DNA from: Phaeobacter inhibens DSM 16374
GTDB taxonomy: Bacteria > Pseudomonadota > Alphaproteobacteria > Rhodobacterales > Rhodobacteraceae
Length of the DNA: 64,000 nt
Assembly: GCF_000473105.1 (NCBI RefSeq)
Contig: NZ_AXBB01000006.1
Location: 23,580-87,579 of the forward strand
Reading direction: 5' to 3'
The notes under the pieces were generated by a model. The model was given only the letters and a program-made list of their open reading frames with translations. It had not been told where the DNA came from and did not search any database. The translations under genes were made by a program, and so were the position numbers. Shown in pieces: positions 1-9,457 of this stretch. Each line of letters begins with the position of its first letter. Position 1 is the first letter of the stretch.

Positions 1-252
1 AATGGCTCATCAGGATGAAGTCTGAAACATCCAGACCGTTGAGTAGGCCGAGCGCGGCCTCTGCCATTGCGGCGATGGTGCTGCAACCGGGCAGGCCGGT
101 GGCGGCGCCAAACCCCGGAAGGTTGGGTGCGATCACATACTCGCTGCTGAAGGCGTCGATCTCGCTCTGCCACTGAGTGGCGCCGCCCAGATATCCATGC
201 ACCAGTACTGAACCGGGCCGGATCCAGCATGCAGATAGGGGAGAGTCGACAT
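1..252 (-). pseudogene. alpha/beta hydrolase fold protein, 5' part, frameshifted and cut by window edge
   Basis: The ATG at 252 gives MSTLPYLHAGSGPV, a typical first strand of an alpha/beta hydrolase. The next family motif (VLVHGYLGGATQWQ, with the HG oxyanion-hole element) follows immediately but in another frame, and reads on through NLPGFG to the window edge just before the expected nucleophile elbow (SH.). A shift of about two bases near 217-222 is needed to join the halves, so the gene is probably inactivated or carries a sequencing error. The start lies just after the stop of the TRAP permease remnant at 261-350, the usual spacing for an operon. The substrate cannot be told. Confidence 0.6.
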
Positions 253-260
253 CAGCGTAT

Positions 261-350
261 CTACTCCAGCAGCCACAGCGCTACGTCGGGCGCCAGAATG
301 AGAATGGAGATGAGCAGTATCATGGCGGCGAAGAAGGGCAGGCAGCCCAT
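261..350 (-). pseudogene. C-terminal remnant of a TRAP transporter large permease (DctM)
   Basis: The last 29 codons read MGCLPFFAAMILLISILILA and then a DVALWLLE tail, the hydrophobic final helix of DctM-type permeases. An in-frame stop lies only a few codons upstream, and no DctM coding can be traced beyond about 360 in any frame. The rest of the gene has therefore been deleted. The intact dctM at 6442-7704 is a different copy. From 351 to 558 I see no gene and no clear terminator. Confidence 0.55.
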
Positions 351-558
351 GATCACTCACCTGTTCGCGGCTTAGCCTGCGGTGGCCTATTCCGGTGCCA
401 CCGCGCGCCAATCAGTGTTGTTTCTTGGACTTCGTCCCCAATGCGTTGGAAAATGGGCAGAGGTTGTGTGTGTAGTGAATTGGAGGTGACTGTACCCGAA
501 GGCGCTGGATGCTGTCGTAGGTCGGTTTTTGTCCGGCTACCTCAGCGGCTGCCTAGGC

Positions 559-2307
559 TTAACGCTTGCGCGGTGGCCAAGGTGTCTTGGGCAGGTTAGT
601 CAGCGGTTCACCCAAAAGCGGCGAGGTCAACGCATAGACGCCGTTCACGGCAAAGGCCCAGATAATATTCCGGTCATATTCCACAAATACAGCAAAAACA
701 GCATTGTCGAATGTCCAGTCTGGCACTTCATCCGAGGTGGGAAAGGCGGGTACGTAGTAGCCGGAGATCTCCGGTTTTGCGGGATCCTCGACGTCAAAGA
801 TCTGGATGCCCGCGTTGTAGAAGGCGTAGATCACAACTCCGTCGCGCCCGCCTCCGGGCTGGTCGATGCCGCCGGAGCGTTTCGGCCCGAAACTGCCACC
901 GCGCTGGCAATAGTCGGTGAAATCGGCCTCTGGGGGCGGCGTTGGGCGCGGGAATGTGGCTGCAATAGCTGGGTTGGCCGGGTCAGAAACGTCGATTGAG
1001 AAGATGTCTTTGTAGGGCTCATAGCAATTCGAATTCATCGGGTAGCCGTTTGAGAACACATGCCCGGTGCGGGCGTACTGGCTGACATCAACATTGTCGA
1101 ACTCAGTACCGGCAAAGCTGGGAGCGACTTGCAGGTCACCCTGCGGCGTCGGGTTGGCCGGGTCGCTGACATCGAAGGTCCAGAACCCGAGCCCGCCCAT
1201 GCCGCCAAAGCCGACGGTACCGCCGTCCTCGATCGGGACAGGCAGGGCCAGCGGATTGCGCGAGCCCATCCAAGATGTGCGGTTGCCCGCGCGTGGGTTC
1301 TCCAGATAGGCCGCGAGGTCTTCAGGGGAGTCGATGTCCTGTCCGGGCACCGACAGCTGGCTGACGAATTCAGGGTTGGTAGGGTCGCTCATGTCCCAAA
1401 TCTGGTAGCCGGGCGAATGAACGTAGTCGGGATATTCGGTCAGCGCAAAGCTGTCTTTGGGGGCTGCGGACAGCACCATGTAGCGACCGCCAGTCCAGGC
1501 CGGCGCATCCAGAGATCCGGACCCCTGTTGTTCACCGATTGGGGCGTCGGGGTTGACGCGGTCGGTGGTGCGTTCGGCGATCATGGTCCAGTCCTCCGGG
1601 GTCGGGCCGTTCATCTCAAAAACCCGGAAACCTTTCAGCGAGGTATAGTTGCGCACCAGAGCAACGCCCTCGGCGTCTTCGGATTTGCGGCCCATGACGC
1701 CAAAGCGGCCGATCTCATAGGACGCAACCGCAACATGCTTTTGCAGCCCCTCGTGCCAGGCAATGGTCAGGCCGCCGAAGTAATCGGTGACATTCTTACT
1801 GTCGAATTCCTCACTGGAACCTTTCGGCCCCCAGACGCCGCCATCGCTGTAGACCTCAACGGCATTGGCAGGGTCAGTGATGTCCAGCACGCGCATGTAA
1901 TCGCGGTCATGTGTGTAGAGATAGCGCTTGCCATCCATGTCGACGGCATTGGCCCATGCATGCCAGGGCGAGGTCACTGCCGGGTAAAAGGCCAGTACAT
2001 CGACGTTCTTAGCATAGAAGTTCTGGTCCCAACCTTCCAGCTGGCCGGGGAAGTTCGGTGCAAAGGACGACAGCGGTGAGGCTTTCGGCGCAACAAAGGC
2101 ACCAGCTTCGCCGATCATGCCATAGTCGCGTCCTGGCTCAGGTGGGGCAGGTGGGTTGTGCGGCGTAGCCTCGAACCAGCGCTGCACGATTGGGTCGCGG
2201 ATATCGATGACACCGGGCTCTCCGCCGCCACCTGCAGCATGGGCCATGGGTGTAAGCAGGCTCACAGCCAGCGTAAAAGATAAGGGCAGATGGTAAAACT
2301 CAGGCAT
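559..2307 (-). CDS. exported LVIVD-repeat protein
   Basis: 582 residues with a Sec signal peptide (cleavage after about residue 24, Ala-His-Ala). The body contains at least five repeats of the form hxhaDhsDPxNP (MRVLDITDPANA, YQIWDMSDPTNP, FWTFDVSDPANP, DIFSIDVSDPANP, GIQIFDVEDPAKP). This is the LVIVD pattern, which is expected to form a beta-propeller in the periplasm or outside the cell. Family members have no assigned reaction. AGGGGATC precedes the ATG. The gene stands alone between the hydrolase remnant and an EamA exporter, with 225 bases upstream that would hold its promoter. Cargo or ligand is unknown. Confidence 0.8.
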   Translation of the reverse strand: MPEFYHLPLSFTLAVSLLTPMAHAAGGGGEPGVIDIRDPIVQRWFEATPHNPPAPPEPGRDYGMIGEAGAFVAPKASPLSSFAPNFPGQLEGWDQNFYAKNVDVLAFYPAVTSPWHAWANAVDMDGKRYLYTHDRDYMRVLDITDPANAVEVYSDGGVWGPKGSSEEFDSKNVTDYFGGLTIAWHEGLQKHVAVASYEIGRFGVMGRKSEDAEGVALVRNYTSLKGFRVFEMNGPTPEDWTMIAERTTDRVNPDAPIGEQQGSGSLDAPAWTGGRYMVLSAAPKDSFALTEYPDYVHSPGYQIWDMSDPTNPEFVSQLSVPGQDIDSPEDLAAYLENPRAGNRTSWMGSRNPLALPVPIEDGGTVGFGGMGGLGFWTFDVSDPANPTPQGDLQVAPSFAGTEFDNVDVSQYARTGHVFSNGYPMNSNCYEPYKDIFSIDVSDPANPAIAATFPRPTPPPEADFTDYCQRGGSFGPKRSGGIDQPGGGRDGVVIYAFYNAGIQIFDVEDPAKPEISGYYVPAFPTSDEVPDWTFDNAVFAVFVEYDRNIIWAFAVNGVYALTSPLLGEPLTNLPKTPWPPRKR

Positions 2308-2532
2308 AGAGATCCCCTGTTATTGGCGCTGACATACGGCTGCTCAGGTGTTGCTGCGGTTACGTCGGCCTGTTCTCGTTGCCCGAAAGCCTACGTCACG
2401 CCGGGTCTTGCTCAGTTAATATTCCGGGAAATTGGGTAGCAAAAAATCGAATACCTAGAGCTGAGGCGCCGCGTCCAAGCCGCAACTAGGGGCGGTCTAT
2501 CAGGGGGATTTTCAAGCGTGAGCAAGGCGAGG

Positions 2533-3411
2533 TCAGTTCAGGAGTAGCAACGCGCTGCCGAACCCGACGAGCAGTGTCGCCATCACTCCGTGCGGCGTCG
2601 GTCGGAGCCGCTGGCGCAACAGTAGCGCGGCAAACAGGGCGCTGAACAGCACGTCGAGTGCTCCTATCAGGGCGACGCTGGTGACAGAGGTGTGTAGTAA
2701 GGCTGCGAGCTGCAGCGTCTGCCCGGCTGAAAGCAACAGCCCTGTGCCAAGAAACCCGGGGCCGCGGTCTATAAGCAGGTCGTGCAGCCTTGTACCCTTG
2801 TCTTTGCTGCCGCTTAATAAAGCCCAGCCGATATAGCACAGGCAACCTGCCATGGCGCCGACACATGTTGCCAGCAGCGGGTCGGGCAGCTGCAGCAGCC
2901 CCAATTTACGCAGGCTGTAGGAGAGCGCGTAGCTGGCCGCCGATAGCAACCCCAGCAACACCCCCGCCAGCGTTCCCAGCGGCGCCGCGCCGCCCGCGAA
3001 GGCAAACACCCCGGCCACCACCAGCACCCCGCCGATCAACTCGGCAGGGCCAGGCCAATCACCGATCATCAGGATGGCCAGCGGGATAGCAAAGAACGGG
3101 ATCAGGCGGCGCAACATTGCGGCCCCGACCGGACCCAGGATTTCGGTGGAGCGGTACATAAATAGCCGCCCGAGCACGGTGGCAAAAACACCCGCCAGGG
3201 CGAACAGGGCGAGCGCTTGTTTATTGGGGGCGCCGGGCTGCAGGGCGGGTTCGGGGCCGGCCAGCAGCCACAGGGCCCCGGTTAGAAAGGCGGTCATCAG
3301 CACCGACAGGAACACCCCGCCGTCGCCCCGTCGCTGGCTGTGGCTGCGGGCGATGGTGACGCCGGCCATTCCGTAGCAGGCGGCAGATAACAAGGCGAAC
3401 AGCTCTCCCAC
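2533..3411 (-). CDS. EamA-family (drug/metabolite superfamily) transporter
   Basis: 292 residues, almost entirely hydrophobic, with about ten membrane helices arranged as two EamA repeats; the second begins near residue 155. The start is GTG (MGELFALLSAACYGM), inside the first helix as usual for the family. Such inner-membrane carriers usually export or exchange amino acids or related metabolites. The gene lies 133 bases downstream of the DapA-like gene in the same direction, but a strong hairpin sits between them, so it may have its own promoter. The substrate is not deducible. Confidence 0.8.
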   Translation of the reverse strand: MGELFALLSAACYGMAGVTIARSHSQRRGDGGVFLSVLMTAFLTGALWLLAGPEPALQPGAPNKQALALFALAGVFATVLGRLFMYRSTEILGPVGAAMLRRLIPFFAIPLAILMIGDWPGPAELIGGVLVVAGVFAFAGGAAPLGTLAGVLLGLLSAASYALSYSLRKLGLLQLPDPLLATCVGAMAGCLCYIGWALLSGSKDKGTRLHDLLIDRGPGFLGTGLLLSAGQTLQLAALLHTSVTSVALIGALDVLFSALFAALLLRQRLRPTPHGVMATLLVGFGSALLLLN

Positions 3412-3446
3412 GGGGACCTCAGATGGTTGGTAATTACGGGCAGGGG

Positions 3447-3483
3447 CGAAAGAAACGGCCGCGCGGCTTCTGTCCGCGCGGCC
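3447..3483 (-). terminator. Rho-independent terminator after the DapA-like gene
   Basis: A perfect 10-bp stem (ggccgcgcgg at 3457-3466, ccgcgcggcc at 3474-3483) encloses a 7-base loop. Read on the minus strand it is followed by GTTTCTTTC. It lies about 60 bases beyond the stop of the DapA-family gene and before the EamA gene. Confidence 0.75.
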
Positions 3484-3544
3484 TGGAGATAACAGAGCCT
3501 TTCAGATCCGGATTGAGCGATCGCTGCCCGCCGGGTACGTCCAT

Positions 3545-4498
3545 TCAGAGTTTCAGCCCGCAGCCCTCGAACGCCTCGCGGATGGTGGCTTTTTCTGTCT
3601 CGGTCAGGTTCAGCATCGGATGGCGCACCGGGCCGCCGACCTGACCCAGCAGCTCCTGCCAGTATTTGCCGAAGGCCTGCGGTTTATCCGCCGGGCGGCT
3701 GCGGGCGATTGCCTCGCGCATGGGGTTCAGGCTGTCGCGCAGCTTGCGGGCCTCGGCGAATTTGCCTTGGAAAGCGAGCTGGGTGTAATCGTGCATCCGC
3801 CGGTCATTGCGGGTTTGCAGCTGATACGGCGGCGAGGAACAGAGGTAGAGCTTCCAGTCCAGCTCTTCGATATTGTCCAGCCATTCGTCCTCTGAGGCGG
3901 TGGAGACGTGGATCTTGTCTCCTACCATATGAGACAGACGCACATACATTTCGCGTGGGACTGAGTATTTGATAGCGACGATATTGGGCAGCTCGGCGAT
4001 GCGGGCGCATTCTTCGGGCTGCATCAAGTAGCCGCTGTCAGGGTGGCTCCACATGGCGATGCCGATGTTCAGCTGATCGCAAAGCGCCTTGTAATACTGG
4101 TAGAGAACTTCGCCCTTGTCCTGCACGAAGCTTAGCACCGGGGCATGCACCACGACGTAATCCGCGCCGCAGTTTTCGGCATGTTTGGCCAGCTCTAGCA
4201 CGGTGTTGAAGTTCTGGTCGGACACCGACATGATGGTGCCCGCCTTGCCGCCGCATTCGTCGACGGCTATTTCAAAGTTGCGCTTACGCTCTTCCAGGCT
4301 CATTGAGAAGAACTCGCCCTGTTTGCCAGCGATGAACAGGCCTTGAATGTCCAAGTCGTCGATCCAATGGCGGATGTTGGAACGTAGCCCGGTCTCGTTC
4401 AGAGTCAGATCTGTGTTGAACGGATTAAGGGCTGCAGCCCAGATACCCTGCATGTGCTCGCGGGCGTAATCCTTCGCTTCGTGTCTTGAGTAGTTCAT
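3545..4498 (-). CDS. DapA/NAL-family lyase (dihydrodipicolinate synthase-like), substrate unknown
   Basis: 317 residues from ATG 4498, chosen because AAGGA stands 8-10 bases upstream; a longer reading frame to 4600 lacks a ribosome site. The TIM-barrel pattern of the DapA family is clear, with the Schiff-base lysine in IVAIKYS (about K177). The family's usual GTTGE loop is replaced by AGKQGE, and the region that normally carries the catalytic tyrosine (TPYY) reads VHAPVLSF. It is therefore unlikely to be a true dihydrodipicolinate synthase. It is divergent from the aspartate-dehydrogenase-like gene, which suggests a shared catabolic task. Confident for family, not for reaction. Confidence 0.8.
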   Translation of the reverse strand: MNYSRHEAKDYAREHMQGIWAAALNPFNTDLTLNETGLRSNIRHWIDDLDIQGLFIAGKQGEFFSMSLEERKRNFEIAVDECGGKAGTIMSVSDQNFNTVLELAKHAENCGADYVVVHAPVLSFVQDKGEVLYQYYKALCDQLNIGIAMWSHPDSGYLMQPEECARIAELPNIVAIKYSVPREMYVRLSHMVGDKIHVSTASEDEWLDNIEELDWKLYLCSSPPYQLQTRNDRRMHDYTQLAFQGKFAEARKLRDSLNPMREAIARSRPADKPQAFGKYWQELLGQVGGPVRHPMLNLTETEKATIREAFEGCGLKL

Positions 4499-4609
4499 GC
4501 GCCGATCCTTGTTCGCTGAATGGCCGGGAGCGCGCCGCGCGGGGCCGCCATAATGGTCAGCGCCCAGCATTTCGATCAGCCTGGCAGAAAACAAATCCAA
4601 AGAAGTGAT

Positions 4610-4636
4610 CCTGATATAACCAAAATTGCCATCAGG
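4610..4636. promoter_or_regulatory. inverted repeat, candidate LysR operator
   Basis: CCTGAT (4610-4615) and ATCAGG (4631-4636) form perfect arms around a 15-base AT-rich spacer. The site lies in the 187-base divergent region between the DapA-like gene (start 4498) and the aspartate-dehydrogenase-like gene (start 4686). A LysR regulator is encoded just downstream at 5500. The link to that regulator is inference. Confidence 0.4.
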
Positions 4637-4685
4637 CTGTCCTGAAAAGCGGATATTAGAGGGGCAAACGAACGGGGATTACTTA

Positions 4686-5480
4686 ATGAAAATCGCTCTC
4701 ATCGGATTTGGTGCCATGGCGCGATATGTCGTGGATCAGTTGTCCAGCAGCCGGATCGAAATCGCTGCTATCATCGTGCCCGAGTATCAGATCGCGCCGC
4801 TATGCGACGAGCTTGGTAGGCGGTTCAACTTCGTTACTGGAGCCGCAGAGGCAGGGAACGACATTGACCTGTTTGTTGATTGCGCGGGTCATGGTGCGCT
4901 GCTGCAGCATGGAGTCCAGATTCTTCGCGCGGGACATGACCTGCTGACGGTGTCAATTGGGGCGCTCGCTGATGCAGCACTGTTGGAGGAGCTTGACCGC
5001 GCCGCTGCGGTCGGCGGCGGTAGCATTCGCTTGGTTTCCGGCGCGATTGGCGCTTTGGATTCGCTGCGCGCGGGCCGGATCGGAACGCTGCAGGCGGTGC
5101 GCTATATCGGACGCAAACCGCCGCAGGGCTGGGCCGGCTCTCAGGCGGAGCAGGTCTTGGACCTTGGCGCGCTGACCGGTGCGGCGCAGGTACATTTCCG
5201 CGGCACCGCCCGCGAGGCCGCGCTGCAGTACCCGAAAAACGCCAATGTCGCCGCCGCGGTGGCTCTGGCGGGCATCGGCTTTGACAATACGCAGGTGGAG
5301 TTGCTGGCGGATCCTAGTGTCAGCCGTAATATTCACGAGATTGAGGCTGAGGGCGATTTTGGGTCATTCCGCTTCTCCATCGAGGGCAATCCGCTTCCGT
5401 CAAACCCGCGCACCTCTTCGCTTGCGGCGATGAGCGTGATAGCTAGCATCAATCAATATGCCGAGCGCATTAAATTCTGA
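4686..5480 (+). CDS. L-aspartate dehydrogenase-like NAD(P)-dependent oxidoreductase
   Basis: 264 residues from the ATG at 4686 (MKIALIGFGAMA), with GGGGATT upstream; an earlier in-frame ATG at 4626 would add 20 residues before the Rossmann strand and was rejected. The N-terminal Rossmann fold carries GFGAMA. The mid-protein SGAIGALDSLRAG and the C-terminal half (NANVAAAVALAGIGFDNTQV) match the AspDH/NadX arrangement of an NAD-binding domain followed by DUF108. Such enzymes interconvert L-aspartate and iminoaspartate. In this catabolic setting a related amino acid may be the real substrate. It shares a divergent promoter with the DapA-like gene and is 19 bases from the LysR gene. Confidence 0.8.
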   Translation: MKIALIGFGAMARYVVDQLSSSRIEIAAIIVPEYQIAPLCDELGRRFNFVTGAAEAGNDIDLFVDCAGHGALLQHGVQILRAGHDLLTVSIGALADAALLEELDRAAAVGGGSIRLVSGAIGALDSLRAGRIGTLQAVRYIGRKPPQGWAGSQAEQVLDLGALTGAAQVHFRGTAREAALQYPKNANVAAAVALAGIGFDNTQVELLADPSVSRNIHEIEAEGDFGSFRFSIEGNPLPSNPRTSSLAAMSVIASINQYAERIKF

Positions 5481-5499
5481 CACGCCAGGAAGATAACAC

Positions 5500-6447
5500 A
5501 TGGTCAGCCGCCACACCCGGATCGTTGAAAAGGTGCAAACCCGGCTGAAGTTCCGGCAGCTACGTCTGTTGGTGGCGGTAGGGCAGCACCAGAACATTCA
5601 GGGTGCGGCGCGCGAACTGAATGTCTCGCAGCCGGCGGCCACCAAGATGATCAAGGATCTAGAGCTGGATTTTGAGGTCCAGCTGTTTGACCGCACCAAC
5701 CGTGGGGTCATCCCCACGGCCTATGGTGAGGCGCTGATCAGGCAGGGGCAACTGATCCTGGCGCAGGTGTCAAACGCCGCGCAGGAGCTGGATGACCTCA
5801 ACGATGGCAGTAGCGGCCGGGTGGTGATCGGCTCGCTTCTTGCAGCCTCGTCAGGGCTTTTGCCGCAGGCGATCGATCAGCTGATGCAAGAGCGGCCGCA
5901 TGTGGCGGTGAAGGTGGTTGAGGGCACTAATGACGCGCTTATGCCCGCACTGCGCCGCGGCGCGATTGACATGGTGGTCGGGCGACTGCCAACCCACCGT
6001 CACCGCGATGAGATTGCTCAGAGTAAACTGTTCGATGAAACCATCGTTGCGGTGACCGGCCCGGACCATCCGCTTGTGGGGCAGACAGGGCTGAGTTTCG
6101 AGGATCTGAAGCCCTTCGGCTGGATCCTTCCACCGCCGGAAACCAGCCTGCGGCGGCAGGTCGACATGTTTTTCGGCGGCCAGGGCATGTATGCACCGGC
6201 GTCGCATGTGGACTCGGTGTCCTTTCTGACGAACCGCAGTCTGCTGCAGCGGCGCTCCCTGATCTGCCTTATGCCGCGTCATGTGCCGGAGCAAGATATC
6301 GCCTGGGGCAGCCTGTCCAGGCTGGACTGGCAGGTGCCCTTTGGTGCCGGGCCAGTTGGGATTTCGCTGAACGCCAAGGCGCGGCTGTCACCGGCTGCTA
6401 AGGCGCTGATCGGTTATCTGGAGCAGGCCACAGCCGAACAGTCATAG
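5500..6447 (+). CDS. LysR-family transcriptional regulator
   Basis: 315 residues. The N-terminal winged helix-turn-helix (about residues 20-80) includes the family signature AARELNVSQPAATKMIKDLE. The periplasmic-binding-like effector domain fills the remainder (about 100-305). The gene is 19 bases downstream of the aspartate-dehydrogenase-like gene and overlaps by 6 bases, tail to tail, with the TRAP permease gene. Likely targets are the divergent 4499-4685 promoter region and perhaps the dctP promoter, each of which has an inverted repeat. The effector is unknown. Confidence 0.88.
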   Translation: MVSRHTRIVEKVQTRLKFRQLRLLVAVGQHQNIQGAARELNVSQPAATKMIKDLELDFEVQLFDRTNRGVIPTAYGEALIRQGQLILAQVSNAAQELDDLNDGSSGRVVIGSLLAASSGLLPQAIDQLMQERPHVAVKVVEGTNDALMPALRRGAIDMVVGRLPTHRHRDEIAQSKLFDETIVAVTGPDHPLVGQTGLSFEDLKPFGWILPPPETSLRRQVDMFFGGQGMYAPASHVDSVSFLTNRSLLQRRSLICLMPRHVPEQDIAWGSLSRLDWQVPFGAGPVGISLNAKARLSPAAKALIGYLEQATAEQS

Positions 6448-7704
6448 CAGCGCGGTGGACAGCAGAGGCCAGTAGCTAAGCGCCACCAGAACCAAGGCTA
6501 CCGCCAACAGGAATGGCCACAGCGCGGATAGGATTTCAGCCACCCGGATGCCGGTCATTGATGAGGTGATGAACAGTCCAACGCCGACCGGTGGCGTTAG
6601 CAGCCCCAGCACCAGATTCAGGCACAGCACCACGCCGAACTGGAACGGGTCTATGTCATAGGAGCCGGTGGCAATCGGCAGCAGGATCGGGGTGACCAGG
6701 ATCACTGCCGCGATGCCGTCGATCAACATGCCCACAAACAGCAGCATCGCGTTAACAATCAACAGAAAGAGAAATGGATCGCTGGTGATGGCGGTGATGG
6801 ATGCAGCCAGCTTCTGTGGCAGCGCCTCGTAAACAACCACCCAGCCGAACACATTGGCCGCTGCGATCATGAACACCACCATGCCGGAGTTGACGGCGGT
6901 GCGGCGGAATAAGTTGAAGAGCCGTGGCAGTGTCAGCCGTTGGCCAGAGAACCAGGCCATGGCAAACGCCACAAGCGAGGCGACGGCGGCGGATTCGGTA
7001 GGCGTCGCCACGCCGAACAGGATGCCGCCGATAATGGTCACGGGTATCAGGCTGGCGGGCAGGCAGCCCAGTAACGCCTGTGCTGCGTCTGACCGTGACA
7101 TCCATTGCCCCTGCGGGAATCCTTGTGCGATTCCAATGAGAGTGACGACAATGACAAAGGCTCCAAATAGCAACAGTCCCGGGAGAATACCTGCGATGAA
7201 CATGTCGCCGATCGGCAGTTGCGCCAGGACGCCGTAGATAACGAACATCATCGATGGCGGCACCACTGGCGCCAGAAGGCCGCCCGCAGCCGTCGTCGCG
7301 GCGGCAAAGCCGGGGCGGTAGCCTTCTTGCTTCATCGCGGGCACCATGGCGCGGCTCATCACTGCGATTTGACTGGCGGCAGAGCCGATGATTGCTGCCA
7401 TGAACATGTTGGCAAGAAGATTGATATAGGCAAGGCCGCCGCGAAAACCGCCGACAAAAACCCGTGCGGCCTGCACGAGCCGTCGGGTCATGCCACCCTC
7501 GTTCATCAACTCCCCGGTCATCATGAACAGCGGGATCGCCAGCAGGCCGTAGTTTTCAAGACCAGAAAACAGCTGCTGGGCGAAACTGTCGAATAGCACC
7601 GCGTTCCCGCTGGCTTGCACATAGGCGATTGCAGTCAGGATAAGCACAAAGGCCACCGGCACCGCGCAGAACATGCAAAGAATGAAAACGGCGACTGTCG
7701 TCAT
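6442..7704 (-). CDS. dctM: TRAP transporter large permease
   Basis: 420 residues with about 12 membrane helices and characteristic DctM segments (FMMTGELMNEGGMTRRLV, PPSMMFVIYG, LTPPVGVGLFITSSM). It forms the sodium-driven transport channel with the small permease and the periplasmic receptor. The start overlaps the dctQ stop by 4 bases, so the pair is translationally coupled. The gene ends inside the last codons of the convergent LysR gene. Confidence 0.92.
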   Translation of the reverse strand: MTTVAVFILCMFCAVPVAFVLILTAIAYVQASGNAVLFDSFAQQLFSGLENYGLLAIPLFMMTGELMNEGGMTRRLVQAARVFVGGFRGGLAYINLLANMFMAAIIGSAASQIAVMSRAMVPAMKQEGYRPGFAAATTAAGGLLAPVVPPSMMFVIYGVLAQLPIGDMFIAGILPGLLLFGAFVIVVTLIGIAQGFPQGQWMSRSDAAQALLGCLPASLIPVTIIGGILFGVATPTESAAVASLVAFAMAWFSGQRLTLPRLFNLFRRTAVNSGMVVFMIAAANVFGWVVVYEALPQKLAASITAITSDPFLFLLIVNAMLLFVGMLIDGIAAVILVTPILLPIATGSYDIDPFQFGVVLCLNLVLGLLTPPVGVGLFITSSMTGIRVAEILSALWPFLLAVALVLVALSYWPLLSTALL

Positions 7705-8234
7705 GATTGTTCCTTGCGGTCGACCGCGGTGGTGAGGTTATTGAAGCTGTGCAAGATCAGGCCGAAAGCAAAGATCCACATAATGGACCAGACCCAGACT
7801 TTGCGTACCCCCAGCGTGCTGGTGGCCTCGGAATAGATGAAATTAAAGGTGGCGCCCTGGAAGGCTTCAACGTCAAAGCCAGCGCGCGCGAACTCCAATG
7901 GTAGGAACCAGCGCCAACAGAACCAAGTGGTCAATAGCGCCAGCGCAAAGATCACCGCATCGACGAGGCGCAATAGCATCCGCGCGATAGCTTGCGGTAG
8001 CGCGTCGGTGACAATGGTGACGGCGACCGCGTCCTTGTGGTGGACCGCAGCTGAGGCTGCCAATAGCGTCATCCAGATCATGGCATAGATCGCCAGTTCA
8101 TCCACCCAGAACAGCGCAAGGCCGAGGTTGCGGGTCAGTACGTTTAGTAAGATCAGTGCGGTGACCGCGGCGGCGAGAGTGGCGGCGCAGGCCAATTCCG
8201 CCCGTGCCCATTGCCGGGAGAAAGTCTGAAGCAT
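7701..8234 (-). CDS. dctQ: TRAP transporter small permease
   Basis: 177 residues with four predicted membrane helices and the family signature LFWVDELAIYAMIWMTLLAA near residue 40. It couples to the DctM subunit encoded by the overlapping downstream gene. A 90-base gap separates it from dctP; no hairpin is evident there. Confidence 0.88.
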   Translation of the reverse strand: MLQTFSRQWARAELACAATLAAAVTALILLNVLTRNLGLALFWVDELAIYAMIWMTLLAASAAVHHKDAVAVTIVTDALPQAIARMLLRLVDAVIFALALLTTWFCWRWFLPLEFARAGFDVEAFQGATFNFIYSEATSTLGVRKVWVWSIMWIFAFGLILHSFNNLTTAVDRKEQS

Positions 8235-8324
8235 TGGGAAAAGCCATGAGTTGGGTCTTGAATATCAGGGCAGGGGCGGGGCTTGTCGAGGCCGCTCTTG
8301 CTATAGTGGCGGGGGAGTGCGCGG

Positions 8325-9442
<1,118 letters not shown>

Positions 9443-9457
9443 GGGTGTTCTCCGCGG

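Noticed and set aside
1060..2079. 339-residue open frame opposite the LVIVD gene
   Set aside because: Antisense shadow in high-GC DNA; no motif, no ribosome site.
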